A stretch of 64,000 bases of DNA from Hemibagrus wyckioides (taxonomy: Eukaryota; Chordata; Actinopteri; Siluriformes; Bagridae): the NCBI RefSeq assembly GCF_019097595.1, contig NC_080726.1, positions 15,351,705 through 15,415,704 on the forward strand, read 5' to 3'. How positions within the stretch are numbered: the first letter of the stretch is position 1; the number at the start of each line of letters is the position of its first letter. The notes beneath the pieces were generated by a model that searched no databases, was not told the DNA's origin, and saw nothing but the letters and a program-made list of their open reading frames with translations. This document shows, piece after piece, positions 63,580-64,000 of the stretch. The position numbers and the translations under genes are program-made.

Positions 63580-64000
63580 ACACAAATCAGAAACTGACTC
63601 GGAATCGGGAAAAGTGCCTGCTTATCAGAGGCCTTCAAATTTTTTGGAGCATGAACATGTCCAAGTCACCAGAAACCAAGACATTTAACAGGGGAATGGT
63701 TCCACTTGCTGCAGACATCTTGTCAGAATGAGCCAGCAGTGATGACTTCTGCTTATCAGAAATCCAGCAGGGCCAAATCTACAGATAGCAAGTGGACAGT
63801 GCACTTCAGTGAGCCTGCACAGCATAATGGCAAACATGCAGTGTGCAGCATTAGGGCTTGCAAAGGATTACATTTTACTTTTCTTTTATAGAAATGAAAT
63901 GTAATGAAATTCTGATGAAACAGATTAGTTATTTTAATAACAACTAATGTAGTGTAAGACAACTAAATATCCTGTGATTTAAAGAAAAAAATTAAGCCGA

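Larger units (their letters stand above)
44036..64000 (+). other. Intron 4 of the SEZ6-family gene, continuing past the window
   Basis: The next exon should begin with two bases completing an Ala codon and encode the first Sushi domain (about 190 bp, four Cys). I did not find such an exon, so the intron probably runs past the right edge. Supported content is microsatellites, SINE copies, LINE tails, a decayed Tc1 copy, and a local duplication near 61-62 kb. I see nothing definite in 45000-46470, 48700-50480, 50700-52200, 52700-53580, 54350-57700, 58600-60860 and 62720-64000, although a few of these blocks look like conserved non-coding DNA. Confidence 0.6.

Overview
The window is vertebrate nuclear DNA, most likely from a teleost fish and possibly an otophysan such as a catfish (a weak inference from its SINE families). 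It is AT-rich, with long dinucleotide and trinucleotide microsatellites, many Tc1/mariner copies and relics, tRNA-derived SINEs, fragments of two LINE lineages, and widely spaced GT-AG exons. There is no prokaryotic content: no operons, rRNA genes, CRISPR arrays or phage genes.

One protein-coding gene can be supported, and only in part: a SEZ6-family gene (seizure-related 6, best match sez6) on the + strand. Three coding exons are visible. Exon 2 (15649-16341) encodes the Ser/Thr-rich extracellular N-terminus ending in a poly-Thr tract. Exon 3 (17745-17875) and exon 4 (43846-44035) together encode the first CUB domain. Splice phases join them without a break (1/1, 0/0) and leave phase 1 at the end of exon 4, which fits the known family protein. 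The signal-peptide exon and all exons after CUB1 (Sushi/CCP repeats, further CUB domains, membrane segment, cytoplasmic tail) were not found and probably lie outside the window. The rest is therefore read as intron 1 (1-15648), intron 2 (1.4 kb), intron 3 (26 kb) and intron 4 (20 kb or more).

Intron 1 holds a long (AT)n tract, two abutting Tc1 derivatives (1184-2020), a MITE-like element (3170-3460), a Tc1 relic near 5 kb, a fish repeat near 5.6 kb, a repeat block at 7.3-8.1 kb, SINE copies, a hairpin MITE near 10.8 kb and a hAT-like element near 12.4 kb. Intron 3 is the mobile-element store: an inverted-repeat element at 18.2-18.8 kb, a Tc1 relic at 27.5 kb, an open RT fragment (29892-30632, minus), an internally deleted Tc1 copy (31063-31569), a perfect 34-bp hairpin (31960-32039), a decayed L1/Tx1-like LINE (33.4-34.4 kb), two copies of a tRNA-Glu-headed SINE, a decayed Tc1 (35.15-36.2 kb) and a nearly intact Tc1 (41957-43202) with one apparent 2-bp frameshift. 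Intron 4 starts with a compound microsatellite 12 bases from the splice donor and holds more SINEs, a decayed Tc1 (53.8-54.3 kb), a local duplication (60873-61147 and 61995-62318) and an isolated signal-peptide-like mini-exon at 62655.

I found no clear previously undescribed system. The observations most worth checking are the perfect 34-bp hairpin, the open GC-rich RT fragment, the tRNA-Glu SINE, the rearranged Tc1 copy, the 61/62-kb duplication and several transposon-free blocks that could be conserved regulatory DNA. Repeat and family names rest on recognition by eye, not on searches.
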